Source: JAJDFU01 sp964641965
GTDB lineage: Bacteria; Bacteroidota; Bacteroidia; Chitinophagales; Saprospiraceae
Direction: 5' to 3'
NCBI GenBank assembly: GCA_964641965.1
Contig: CAZXLD010000022.1
Span: 12,585-76,584 of the forward strand
DNA: 64,000 nucleotides
This document shows, one piece after another, positions 8,773 through 16,893 of this stretch. The notes under the pieces were generated by a model. It searched no databases and was not told the origin of the DNA. It worked only from the letters and a program-made list of their open reading frames with translations. Position numbers and translations under genes: made by a program. How positions within the stretch are numbered: position 1 is the stretch's first letter; each line of letters starts with the position of its first letter.

Positions 8773-10410
8773 TTACATCATGCCGCCCATACCGCCTGGC
8801 ATTCCGCCACCTGGAGGCATGGCTGGTTCTGGCTCAGGCTTGTCATTTACAACCACTTCGGTAGTCAATACCATACCTGCGATTGAGGTGGCATTTTCCA
8901 ATGCAATGCGAGTTACCTTAGTTGGGTCAATGACTCCGGCAGACTTAAGGTCTTCGTATTCGTCGGTGCGTGCATTGTACCCATTTGATCCATTGGAAGA
9001 AAGTACACTCTGGAGTACTACACTTCCTTCGACACCGGCATTATCAGCAATAGTACGCAGAGGAGATTCCAGAGCCTTGCGAACAATTTGCATACCGATG
9101 GTCTCGTCCTCATTGACTCCGGTGAGGCCATCCAAAGCTTCCATAGCACGTACAAGTGCTACACCACCTCCAGTTACGATACCTTCTTCAACGGCAGCGC
9201 GGGTTGCGTGCAAGGCATCATCAACACGATCCTTCTTTTCTTTCATCTCCACTTCAGTAGGTGCACCTACATAAAGCACAGCTACACCACCTGACAATTT
9301 AGCAAGTCGCTCTTGCAGTTTTTCCTTATCGTAGTCAGAGGTAGTGGTTTCAATCTGCTGTTTGATCTGGTTGATGCGAGCTTTAATTTGGTCTTCCTTG
9401 CCAGCTCCGTTGACAATAGTCGTATTGTCTTTGTCGATCGTAACTTTCTCGCAAGTTCCCAAGTGCTCAAGACCAGTATTATCCAGCTTGTACCCTTTTT
9501 CTTCGCTGATGACTGTTCCTCCAGTCAGAATGGCAATGTCTTCGAGCATAGCCTTTCTGCGGTCTCCGAATCCAGGAGCCTTTACAGCTACTACTTTGAG
9601 CTGTGCGCGAAGGCGATTTACCACAAGCACACCTAAAGCCTGGCTTTCAATGTCCTCGGCAATGATCAATAAGGGACGACCTGCCTGAACCACTTTTTCC
9701 AACACGGGAACGATGTCGTTCATGTTGGAAACTTTCTTGTCATGGATTAAGATGTATGGATTTTCATACTCAGTGACCATGCTTTCGGGATCAGTCACAA
9801 AATAAGGTGACAAATACCCCCTGTCAAACTGCATACCGAGTACCTCTTCTACATAGGTATCTGTTCCTTTGGCTTCCTCTACGGTAATTACACCATCTTT
9901 GGATACCCGCTTCATAGCGTCTGCAATCAGGGTACCGATTTCGTCATCATTATTTGCAGAAATGGCAGCAACCTGGCGGATTTTCTCAAAATCGTCGCCA
10001 ATTACGTCGGACTGCTTCTGGAGATTCTCTACGACGGCACGAGTGGCTTTATCCATTCCGCGCTTGAGATCCATTGGATTTGCTCCAGCGGTTACGTTTT
10101 TCAGGCCTGCGCTGATCATGGCTTGTGCCAGTACAGTAGCTGTAGTTGTACCGTCACCGGCAATATCGGCAGTTTTGGAAGCTACTTCCTTAACCATTTG
10201 AGCTCCCATATTTTCTACGGCATCCTCCAATTCGATTTCTTTGGCTACAGTCACACCATCCTTGGTGATTTGGGGTGCACCAAAGCTTTTTTGGATCACT
10301 ACATTACGGCCTTTTGGACCCAGAGTCACCTTGACAGCATTGGCCAAGGCATCTACACCAGCCCGCAATTTTTCTCGGGCGTCTCTATCAAAGCTAATTT
10401 CTTTAGCCAT
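8773..10410 (-). CDS. groL: Chaperonin GroEL (Hsp60)
   Basis: GroEL forms the double-ring ATP-driven folding chamber with GroES as lid. The 545-residue length is standard. Diagnostic segments are TLGPKGRNVVIQKSFGAP (apical/equatorial start), the ATP-binding GDGTTTATVLAQ, AAVEEGIVTGGGVALVRA, and the C-terminal Gly-Met-rich tail GGGMPGGMGGMM. The gene lies 56 bp downstream of groES in the same orientation, the classical groESL operon, ending at a strong hairpin. Regulation is probably by heat shock through elements upstream of groES. No duplicate copy is seen in the window. Confidence 0.99.
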   Translation of the reverse strand: MAKEISFDRDAREKLRAGVDALANAVKVTLGPKGRNVVIQKSFGAPQITKDGVTVAKEIELEDAVENMGAQMVKEVASKTADIAGDGTTTATVLAQAMISAGLKNVTAGANPMDLKRGMDKATRAVVENLQKQSDVIGDDFEKIRQVAAISANNDDEIGTLIADAMKRVSKDGVITVEEAKGTDTYVEEVLGMQFDRGYLSPYFVTDPESMVTEYENPYILIHDKKVSNMNDIVPVLEKVVQAGRPLLIIAEDIESQALGVLVVNRLRAQLKVVAVKAPGFGDRRKAMLEDIAILTGGTVISEEKGYKLDNTGLEHLGTCEKVTIDKDNTTIVNGAGKEDQIKARINQIKQQIETTTSDYDKEKLQERLAKLSGGVAVLYVGAPTEVEMKEKKDRVDDALHATRAAVEEGIVTGGGVALVRAMEALDGLTGVNEDETIGMQIVRKALESPLRTIADNAGVEGSVVLQSVLSSNGSNGYNARTDEYEDLKSAGVIDPTKVTRIALENATSIAGMVLTTEVVVNDKPEPEPAMPPGGGMPGGMGGMM

Positions 10411-10466
10411 TGGGATGTTGATTTTAATGTTTTGATGAAAAATGAAATGTTTGGACGAAGATGTGC

Positions 10467-10733
10467 TTAATCCAGAATTACCAGGATGTCGTCCTCACGC
10501 ATAATCAGGTAGTCCACGCCTTCATAATTGAGCTCCTGTCCGGCATACTTACCGTAAAGAACAATGTCCCCAGTTTGAACGGTCATCATATTTCCGTCTT
10601 TTCCAGGGCCAACAGCAATGACTTCGCCACGCTGAGGCTTTTCTTTAGCGGTGTCCGGAATGATGATTCCGCCTTTGGTAGTTTCATCAGCGGGGGCGGG
10701 CTTGACCACAACCCGATCGTTGATTGGCTTCAT
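10467..10733 (-). CDS. groS: Co-chaperonin GroES (Hsp10)
   Basis: The 88-residue co-chaperonin is a little shorter than the E. coli protein (97). It begins MKPINDRVVVKPAPADE, carries the mobile-loop region ETTKGGIIIPDTAKEKPQ, the beta-barrel core GEVIAVGPGKDG, and the C-terminal YLIMREDDILVIL. It is the first gene of the groESL operon. A roughly 200-bp upstream region that carries three inverted repeats separates it from the secG terminator. Confidence 0.98.
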   Translation of the reverse strand: MKPINDRVVVKPAPADETTKGGIIIPDTAKEKPQRGEVIAVGPGKDGNMMTVQTGDIVLYGKYAGQELNYEGVDYLIMREDDILVILD

Positions 10734-10809
10734 GCTTATTATAATTAATTAAGGTTTATGGTTGTTGAAAACACTTTCTTCACAGCGATTCTCATGCCAA
10801 TAAGGGGTA

Positions 10810-10888
10810 GCTGCCATTTTTGCAGCTTTTAAGTCGTCTTTGCGGTGGTCTTTGCCGAAAAATTTGGCAGCAATTGTCATTTTGACAA
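10810..10888 (-). promoter_or_regulatory. Three inverted repeats upstream of groES, candidate heat-shock regulatory region
   Basis: Three separate inverted repeats lie 77-155 bp upstream of the groES start: GCTGC-7-GCAGC at 10810-10826, TGCC-9-GGCA at 10853-10869 and TTGTCA-3-TGACAA at 10874-10888. All share a TGNCA-like half-site. No CIRCE element (TTAGCACTC-N9-GAGTGCTAA) is present, so HrcA control is unlikely here. Involvement in heat-shock control is inference from position. Confidence 0.4.
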
Positions 10889-10922
10889 AAAAGCCCCGAC
10901 GAAAGCGATCGCCGGGGCTTTT
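10887..10922 (-). terminator. Rho-independent terminator of the secG operon
   Basis: On the minus strand a 14-bp stem with one mismatch (AAAAGCCCCGGCGA / TCGTCGGGGCTTTT) with a 6-nt loop is followed by TTTT. It lies about 20 bp after the secG stop. Confidence 0.85.
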
Positions 10923-10941
10923 CAGACTTTTTAAGCAGCCT

Positions 10942-11205
10942 TTATTCAGAAAGCAATTGTTGAGTACCTTCCGGGACATCACCCACCATCACTGCAGTAA
11001 TGATACAAAGGATGAACAGGGCAGCTGCAAGGTACCAAGTCGCTTTTTCTATAAAGTCAGTGGATTTGGCGGCGCCAAACATCTGATTAGCCTGGGTACC
11101 CCCAAAGGTTGAATCTACCCCGCCGCCTTTAGGGTTTTGGATCAAAACCGCTCCCATGAGCAAAACGCTGATTAATGCAATCAGAACCGTCATCAATACT
11201 AACAT
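10942..11205 (-). CDS. secG: Preprotein translocase subunit SecG
   Basis: SecG is the small accessory subunit of the SecYEG channel. The 87-residue protein has the expected two transmembrane helices (LVLMTVLIALISVLLMGAVLI and the second around residues 55-75) joined by the conserved cytosolic loop QNPKGGGVDSTFGGTQANQMFGAAKSTDFIEKAT; the GGG and FG motifs are diagnostic. It is the last gene of a four-gene minus-strand operon, 6 bp after the hypothetical gene upstream, and ends at a strong terminator. Confidence 0.95.
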   Translation of the reverse strand: MLVLMTVLIALISVLLMGAVLIQNPKGGGVDSTFGGTQANQMFGAAKSTDFIEKATWYLAAALFILCIITAVMVGDVPEGTQQLLSE

Positions 11206-11211
11206 ATCCTT

Positions 11212-11940
11212 CTACGATTTTAGCTCTTTAATTTTGGCCGCAAAGTACTTCTTTTTTTTCGGCATTTTCAAGCTTAGCTGTTGATACATCTGAATTGCCT
11301 TTTCCAAGTTCCCCTGACTAACCAGGAGCTCAGCCAGGGTCTCGGATGCAACAACCGGGTTTTCACTAAGACTTTGTTTAGCTAATCTTCGAACGATTTT
11401 TCCCTCCTGGAAGTTGAGGTCATCTTCCATTTCAGTCGGATCATATTCCATGAAACTGGAATCCTCCTCCGGCTGAATAGGGGTGGAGCGTATTGGAGTA
11501 AACCGCTTCACCCCATTACTGGGCAATCCTTCCGTAAGATTGGAGTCCGGTTGTCGGTCGCCTTCCGGGGCGGTTGGTTGACTCACTTCTTCCGATTCTT
11601 TTTCCGGTTTAGCTGCTGTTTGGTCTTCGGAATCACTGTCTAATCCTGGTAGAGCTGCCTCTGTACCGACATCTTCATCACTTAAACCTGTTTCTTCAAG
11701 AATGCTTTCCCATTCTACCATTTTCAGGCGGAGGGTATTCCGATCAATACAGGTAATTGCCGCCCGGGAAAGATTTTTTTCTCGATCCGGATGACCTTCC
11801 AACACACTTTTTTCCAGAAGTAAAAGGTGAAGGTTGGCACAATAGGGATACCTCAGAACAAGACTCTTCAAATCCTGATAGTCCTGTTGAGCCAACAGGG
11901 AGGAGTTGCTCAGAAAATCTACGAACTGGTTTGCGTCCAT
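11212..11940 (-). CDS. Bacteroidota hypothetical protein with acidic linker and C-terminal TPR-like helices
   Basis: The 242-residue soluble protein begins with a helical domain (residues 1-85; QDYQDLKSLVLRYPYCANLHLLLLEKS) found in a hypothetical family that often sits next to secG in Bacteroidota. A low-complexity acidic/proline-rich linker covers about residues 95-185. A C-terminal pair of helices (SENPVVASETLAELLVSQG, LEKAIQMYQQLSLKMP) looks like one TPR followed by a Lys-rich end. There is no signal peptide. It sits 6 bp before secG and 55 bp after rdgB. A role in secretion or in scaffolding is only suggested by context. Confidence 0.8.
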   Translation of the reverse strand: MDANQFVDFLSNSSLLAQQDYQDLKSLVLRYPYCANLHLLLLEKSVLEGHPDREKNLSRAAITCIDRNTLRLKMVEWESILEETGLSDEDVGTEAALPGLDSDSEDQTAAKPEKESEEVSQPTAPEGDRQPDSNLTEGLPSNGVKRFTPIRSTPIQPEEDSSFMEYDPTEMEDDLNFQEGKIVRRLAKQSLSENPVVASETLAELLVSQGNLEKAIQMYQQLSLKMPKKKKYFAAKIKELKS

Positions 11941-11995
11941 ACCGTGGTTCCACCGAGGTTTCTGTTAGAAGAAACCTATTCCTTTTACTAAAATA

Positions 11996-12574
11996 CTATA
12001 ATTGCGCCAGAAAGGACAAGAGTAGTTGTAGTGCCTTGCTCCTGTGGCTGATCGCAATTTTTTCGGAGGGCTCCATTTCAGCAAAGGTAATGCTCTTTCC
12101 CTCAGGAATAAAAACTGGATCATACCCAAAACCTGCTGTTCCTGCCGGATTTGGGGCAATATGCCCTCGAACTACCCCTTCAAAGTAATGAACCTCCCCT
12201 GCCAGGATAAGGGCCATGATGGTCCTAAACTGAGCAGAACGATCTTTGTGGGGACTTAATTCGGTTAGCAATTTTTGCATATTGTCGATGTCGCTACGCT
12301 GCGGCCCTGCGTACCGCGCAGTGGTTACTCCCGGTGCTCCTCCTAAAGCAGTTACTTCCAGGCCTGTATCCTCCGAGAAGCAGGAGTAGCCATAATTGTC
12401 GTACACATACTGCGCTTTTTGAAGGGCATTGCCTTTTAAAGTGGGTTGCGTCTCCGGTATGTCCTCCAAAATATCCAGTTCATGGAGGCTGATAATCCGG
12501 AAATGCTCCGGCAGCAGACGATTGACTTCTCTTACCTTATTTTCATTATGCGTAGCAAAAACGAGTTCAGTCAT
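11996..12574 (-). CDS. rdgB: XTP/dITP diphosphatase (non-canonical purine NTP pyrophosphatase)
   Basis: This enzyme hydrolyses dITP, ITP and XTP to monophosphates, cleaning the nucleotide pool. The 192-residue product begins MTELVFATHNENKVREVNRLL; the SHR-equivalent and active-site segments FSEDTGLEVTALGGAPGVTTARYAG and GFGYDPVFIPEGKSITFAEM are clear, with a C-terminal ISHRSKALQ. The start at 12574 overlaps the stop of the upstream gene by four bases (ATGA), implying translational coupling. An upstream in-frame extension lacks family similarity and was not used. Normal family length. Confidence 0.95.
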   Translation of the reverse strand: MTELVFATHNENKVREVNRLLPEHFRIISLHELDILEDIPETQPTLKGNALQKAQYVYDNYGYSCFSEDTGLEVTALGGAPGVTTARYAGPQRSDIDNMQKLLTELSPHKDRSAQFRTIMALILAGEVHYFEGVVRGHIAPNPAGTAGFGYDPVFIPEGKSITFAEMEPSEKIAISHRSKALQLLLSFLAQL

Positions 12575-13035
12575 TGATTTGATTTGAAAAGCTGTTGAAG
12601 GCCAACCCACAATGGGCGAGCTTTTGTTTCGCCTCCTTCCATGCGCTCCCGGTAAATCGATGGTAAGTCATGCCCCCAGAGCAGATGGAAACTACCGATC
12701 GAAAAGGGTTGGTAAAGGGGAGGTTGTATGGAAAAACCCAAGGCCTCGGGAGCAATTCCGAAGATAAGAACATACCTAATGTTTCGTTCTCTTAGGGTAG
12801 CCGCCAGATTGGTTTTCCCTCCTTTTTGCAGGACGGCCAATGCGGTATTGTCTTCTGTGGATTTACCAATTGCTTTAAGGATCTTTCCCAAAAAGACTTG
12901 AAGCGCATCATCCAATTGACTTTCAGATTCCCAAAGCACTAAAAAATCGGCTTTTTCCGGGGAAAGCGGGGTTGCAAGGAATTGGAGTTGTTCGGTTGCT
13001 ACAAATATTGGAAAACCTAAAAAACTTGATTTCAA
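12571..13035 (-). CDS. Hypothetical protein, possible divergent DNA polymerase III psi (HolD-like) subunit
   Basis: A 154-residue soluble protein, probably starting at a TTG at 13033-13035, as no in-frame ATG exists near the N-terminus. It is translationally coupled to rdgB (ATGA overlap). The N-terminal half is uncharacteristic. The centre (ALAVLQKGGKTNLAATL, RYVLIFGIAPEALG) suggests a Rossmann-like alpha/beta fold, and the C-terminus (SFHLLWGHDLPSI ... ETKARPLWVGLQQLF) resembles the end of gammaproteobacterial HolD, where a basic-x-x-LW-x-x-L motif follows a short helix. This is a pattern-level resemblance and may be wrong. The plain alternative is a Bacteroidota protein of unknown function. 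Confidence 0.7.
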   Translation of the reverse strand: MKSSFLGFPIFVATEQLQFLATPLSPEKADFLVLWESESQLDDALQVFLGKILKAIGKSTEDNTALAVLQKGGKTNLAATLRERNIRYVLIFGIAPEALGFSIQPPLYQPFSIGSFHLLWGHDLPSIYRERMEGGETKARPLWVGLQQLFKSNQ

Positions 13036-13102
13036 AATAATAATTGGAATTTGTGCTTTTTTGAAAAATAAAAGATAATAAAATAGTGCAAAAACATCAA
13101 AA

Positions 13103-13134
13103 TTTAGAATTATTGCTAAATTTAAGTAAATTTG
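13103..13134 (+). promoter_or_regulatory. Candidate Bacteroidota-type promoter of ilvE
   Basis: A perfect -7 element TAAATTTG (13127-13134) fits the Bacteroidota consensus TAnnTTTG. A weak -33 (TTTAG at 13103-13107) lies 19 bp upstream. The surrounding 110 bp are strongly A/T-rich. The predicted leader is only about ten bases before the ATG at 13151. Confidence 0.4.
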
Positions 13135-13150
13135 GAAAAATCAGAAGGTT

Positions 13151-14236
13151 ATGAGTATTAACATTAAAGTAACTCGGGTCCAGGAATCCCGACTTCCTAC
13201 ATTAGACTTTGATCATATACCGTTTGGCCGGGTATTTACGGATCATATGTTCGTTTGTGATTATCGAAACGGGGCTTGGGTAGATCCTCAAATCATCCCT
13301 TTTGGCTCCTTCTCCGTCCACCCTGCCTGTATGGCTCTTCACTACGGTCAAGCTATTTTCGAGGGGATGAAAGCCAGTAAGAGCGTAGAGGGAAAACCTT
13401 TGCTGCTCAGGCCCGATATGCATGCCAAGCGAATCAATGCTTCTGCGGCCCGTATGAGTATGCCTCCCTTCCCTGAGGCGCTTTTCCTCGAGGCGCTCCA
13501 CCAGTTGGTTGGATTGGAAGCAGATTGGATTCCACCTCAAGAAGGAAGTGCTCTTTACCTTCGCCCTTACATGTTTGCCACCGATGAGTTTATCGGGGTG
13601 AAGCCATCCGAAACCTACAAGTTTATTCTATTCGCCTGTCCGGTTGGACCATACTATCCAAAGCCGGTTCGACTTTGGGCTGAGGCAAAATATGTGCGAG
13701 CGATTCCCGGCGGTACCGGTGAGGCAAAAGCCGCCGGAAATTATGCCGGTGCATTACTTCCTGCCCGTTTGGCCCAGGAAAAAGGGTTTGACCAAATTCT
13801 ATGGCTGGATGGTTACAAGTTCGAACATTTGCAGGAAGTTGGCACCATGAATGTATTTGTAGTAATCGATGGAAAGGTGGTAACGCCTGCTACTGATGGA
13901 GCTATTCTGAAAGGAATCACTCGTATGATGATCCTGGATGTACTTCGCAATAAAGGATACCAAGTAGAAGAGCGACCGATTGCTATGGCGGAACTGATAA
14001 CAGCCCATCGGGAAGGAAAGCTGGAAGAAGTTTTCGGTGCCGGAACCGCTGCTGTGGTTGCTCATGTTTCCGAAATTGGTTACCAAGACCAGCTGTTGTC
14101 CTTACCCGCAATTGAAGATCGTAAGATCGGCCCAATGGTTAAGGCCCATATCGACGGGCTTCGAGCTGGGAAGGTAGAAGACACCTTTGGGTGGTTAGTT
14201 CCTGTCAAAGGCATCTCTTCCGCTGTGAATGCCTAA
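13151..14236 (+). CDS. ilvE: Branched-chain amino acid aminotransferase
   Basis: IlvE is a PLP enzyme of fold class IV that makes or degrades valine, leucine and isoleucine. The 361-residue length fits the eukaryote/Bacteroidota-like subgroup of about 350-360 residues. Visible features are HYGQAIFEGMKA (residues 64-75), RPDMHAKRINASAARM, LYLRPYMFATD, the PLP lysine in GTGEAKAAGNYAG (about K193), WLDG and the C-terminal EVFGAGTAAVV with cofactor-phosphate threonine. It is monocistronic between a candidate promoter and a strong terminator. Confidence 0.96.
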   Translation: MSINIKVTRVQESRLPTLDFDHIPFGRVFTDHMFVCDYRNGAWVDPQIIPFGSFSVHPACMALHYGQAIFEGMKASKSVEGKPLLLRPDMHAKRINASAARMSMPPFPEALFLEALHQLVGLEADWIPPQEGSALYLRPYMFATDEFIGVKPSETYKFILFACPVGPYYPKPVRLWAEAKYVRAIPGGTGEAKAAGNYAGALLPARLAQEKGFDQILWLDGYKFEHLQEVGTMNVFVVIDGKVVTPATDGAILKGITRMMILDVLRNKGYQVEERPIAMAELITAHREGKLEEVFGAGTAAVVAHVSEIGYQDQLLSLPAIEDRKIGPMVKAHIDGLRAGKVEDTFGWLVPVKGISSAVNA

Positions 14237-14260
14237 CCGTCAATTCATAACCGTAATCTA

Positions 14261-14295
14261 AAAAGGAGAATCCTACCTGCGATTCTCCTTTTTTA
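14261..14295 (+). terminator. Rho-independent terminator of ilvE, possibly bidirectional
   Basis: A perfect 12-bp stem AAAAGGAGAATC / GATTCTCCTTTT with an 8-nt loop, followed by TTT. The A-rich left arm means it can also work for the convergent patatin gene. Confidence 0.85.
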
Positions 14296-14323
14296 TACAA
14301 TCCTCGATGGTAGTGAAGTATCA

Positions 14324-16156
14324 CTATTTGACCAATCCCCGCCTTCGAAAATCATACAGTATCTGCTTGATCACCATACCACTTAGCTGTTTGGCTACCA
14401 ATTTGGCCAAGAAAAGCCTCCATAACCAGGCAAAGATTTTGAAAAAAAGACTGCTAACAAATGTCAAGACTGGATTCTTGCCGTATTGTGTTGTCATTTG
14501 TTTTTCTGCCCACTCCAATTCGGGAATAGGCTCTTCCCCAGGTTTTTTATTGGATAGCAGTTCCAGGCCCATGATCAGCATCGTCTGTATTCGGTCTTTC
14601 ACGGACGGCCTTAATGCGAAAATTTCCTGGGTGGTAATGGTCTTCCGGTCTGGTATGGAAAGCTTGGTAGGGTCGGATAAAGGATTTTCGGTTGCTCTTA
14701 CATCCGGAATGATGGGATAATACCCTTCTTTGCCGTATTTATCCGGAATGAAAAATCGCTGATGCTTCGCATCATCAGGCTTCCAATCTTCGAAAATACC
14801 GACCTGGTCCAGATCCTTCAGCCGTACCGTAAGGTATTTGCGCAGGAAACTTTGGCAGTTCTTTCGGCCCAACTCAAAATCGTGAATTCGAAAATCCTTA
14901 TTGAAAAACCCGCCGAAGCCTTCCAGCGCACCACAGGAGATTGGGAACGGATCGTCGTCTCGTTTCGGGAAAATCATTCGCCGCGTATAATCGCCGGAGA
15001 ACCCTCGTGCAATTTCAGTTTCTTTCATCATGGCCTGCCCGCGAATAGCACCGAGAATGCCAGGCACCTGTTGGGCCAGCGAGGGTAGGTAATCGAATTC
15101 CGGGATAGTTTCCTCTTCCTGGAAATTGGGGAATGGATCGATCATAATAACCGCGTAGTGCTCGTGTTCCTCTTTGCACTTTTCCTTCAATACATCAATA
15201 ATTTCTCCAAACGGTTCATTATTGATTGTACCCCCATCTACAGCTACATATTCAAAAGGGTCGGAATGAGCCAATACATCAAAAAAGGCTTGTTTGGAAC
15301 TATCGGTTTTAAACATCCGATTGGTCATAGCCTGAATGTAACTCAAAGGGGTTTTTTCAATAAACTGAGGCTTTAAACCAAGCGGAAATGCCCCTGATGC
15401 AATGGCAAACTTGATGAGCATTTCACGGTCTTCCCTTACATCGTGCCGAAAAGGAAATACATGAGGAGGTAAAGAGGAAGGGTCGCCCAGACGATAATGA
15501 GCAATCGCCCGGTGCAGGTTCATCTGATGCGCCGGAGCTTCCTTTCTTTTTTGCCCTTCGACCTTCACCTTATCGTAAAAGTTTACCGCAATGGGAATCC
15601 CTCTTAAACTCGTCAGGGTTAAGAGAACCTCTAGTTGCTCGGATACATAGGGCGGTAAATGAGGTAACAAGGGGGCATGGAGCGCTTTGCGGGCAATATC
15701 CCCTATGGGCTCTGAATTGAGCAAGGAATAGATATGGGCTGCTCCCTGTTGAAGGTCTGTTTTGGAGAGCATTTGCTCCAGTGTAGATGCATCGGAATTG
15801 TCATTGAGATTTACCCAGCAATCATATAGCAAGTTGGGGTGGTTCTCGGATGCCGGCTTGAATCCTTCTAACAGGTTTATTACCGTAAGGGCGGCTGTAA
15901 TCCCGCCTGCAGAAGCCCCTCCGATCACTTCAATCTTGACGTCGTGCATGGGAATAGAAGGGTCGTATCCTTTGGAAAGATCCTTGCTGCCAAACTGGGT
16001 TTCGATGTTCCTGTTCTTTTGCTTTTTCTTTTCCCAGGCATCGAGTGTTTGTAGCAAATAATCAATTACACCGGCAGTGTAGGCACCTGCAGAAACTGCA
16101 CCGGCCATAGCGATGCCAATGCGAAAGGTTTTGGTGGATGGTTGGTCGTTGGACAT
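14324..16156 (-). CDS. Patatin-like phospholipase
   Basis: The 610-residue protein has the patatin catalytic dyad: a glycine-rich oxyanion region at the start (IGIAMAGAVSAGAYTAGVIDYLL), the nucleophile elbow G-A-S-A-G (Ser82 in VIGGASAGGITAAL) and the Asp307 dyad partner in YVAVDGGTINNEPF. This predicts a lipid acyl hydrolase. There is no signal peptide. The segment after about residue 330 is family-specific, and the last 50 residues hold a hydrophobic stretch (FVSSLFFKIFAWLWRLFLAKL) that could anchor it at the membrane. It is last in the parA-parB-DUF5683 gene run, 75 bp after the DUF5683 gene. The substrate is unknown. Confidence 0.88.
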   Translation of the reverse strand: MSNDQPSTKTFRIGIAMAGAVSAGAYTAGVIDYLLQTLDAWEKKKQKNRNIETQFGSKDLSKGYDPSIPMHDVKIEVIGGASAGGITAALTVINLLEGFKPASENHPNLLYDCWVNLNDNSDASTLEQMLSKTDLQQGAAHIYSLLNSEPIGDIARKALHAPLLPHLPPYVSEQLEVLLTLTSLRGIPIAVNFYDKVKVEGQKRKEAPAHQMNLHRAIAHYRLGDPSSLPPHVFPFRHDVREDREMLIKFAIASGAFPLGLKPQFIEKTPLSYIQAMTNRMFKTDSSKQAFFDVLAHSDPFEYVAVDGGTINNEPFGEIIDVLKEKCKEEHEHYAVIMIDPFPNFQEEETIPEFDYLPSLAQQVPGILGAIRGQAMMKETEIARGFSGDYTRRMIFPKRDDDPFPISCGALEGFGGFFNKDFRIHDFELGRKNCQSFLRKYLTVRLKDLDQVGIFEDWKPDDAKHQRFFIPDKYGKEGYYPIIPDVRATENPLSDPTKLSIPDRKTITTQEIFALRPSVKDRIQTMLIMGLELLSNKKPGEEPIPELEWAEKQMTTQYGKNPVLTFVSSLFFKIFAWLWRLFLAKLVAKQLSGMVIKQILYDFRRRGLVK

Positions 16157-16231
16157 GTTGCCCTTTGGGTTCTAGCTTAAAATAATGCGAAAAAGCTACG
16201 GATTCTTTCCCGCAAATTGGCTGTAATCCCT

Positions 16232-16843
16232 TTAAAAAGTGAAGTTTAGGCCGACTCCGAATTGGGGCTGCCCCTGCATTAGGTCCAATTTCGGTTCTAA
16301 TCGCAAGGAAAGGTCATCATTGATATCGAAACGACGCAAATGGGCATCCACAAAGGCGTCTACTCCAGTGAGCACATAGGCGAAAAAGAGGCCTATGTAG
16401 GAGAGTTGGCGGGTTCGATCGTATTGATCCCGTAGCGTACGAAGGGCTGTAGGGTTGTCGATACTCGTACCTGTGAATTCGTGTTCTTCTCCGTCCAGGG
16501 CCAAAAGATAAGCGGTTTGGAGCCGGTTGAACTGCTGGGTATTGAAAATAATGGCATAGGTAAGACCGCCATAGGCCCCGTAGACGATAGGTAGCTTCCA
16601 CCATCGTTTATTGTAAACCTGCCCTGCACCAGGCAAGGCCGCAGAAAGGAGTACGGCTTTTTTAGGGTCAGGCCAGGGGCGCTCTACTTTTATTTTTGGG
16701 GGCTTTTTTTGCTTGGTCGACGGAGCTGCTTCCGCCAATGAATCTACATTTATTACTCGATCCTGAGCGTTTCCGGCTGCCTTGGTGCCTCCCCACAAGA
16801 CACAAATGAGTACCAATAACTTTAAAATGAATAAAGGTTTCAT
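16232..16843 (-). CDS. DUF5683 domain membrane protein
   Basis: The 203-residue protein starts with a signal-like hydrophobic segment (LFILKLLVLICVLWGG) and then a short Lys/Pro-rich linker. The DUF5683 core follows: AVLLSAALPGAGQVYNKRWW, then a membrane helix (PIVYGAYGGLTYAIIF), a loop, and another helix (LSYIGLFFAYVLTGVDAFVDAHL). The DUF5683 family lies directly behind parB in many Bacteroidota, as here. It may be an envelope protein; no molecular function is known to me. Confidence 0.85.
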   Translation of the reverse strand: MKPLFILKLLVLICVLWGGTKAAGNAQDRVINVDSLAEAAPSTKQKKPPKIKVERPWPDPKKAVLLSAALPGAGQVYNKRWWKLPIVYGAYGGLTYAIIFNTQQFNRLQTAYLLALDGEEHEFTGTSIDNPTALRTLRDQYDRTRQLSYIGLFFAYVLTGVDAFVDAHLRRFDINDDLSLRLEPKLDLMQGQPQFGVGLNFTF

Positions 16844-16893
16844 TGCATTATTTCCAGCATGACAAATGGGGATTTCAGGTGATTGACCTCTAG

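Noticed and set aside
10749..10982. 77-codon minus-strand open frame between secG and groES
   Set aside because: It spans the secG terminator and the regulatory repeats, has no recognisable protein signal and overlaps secG; the DNA features explain the region better.
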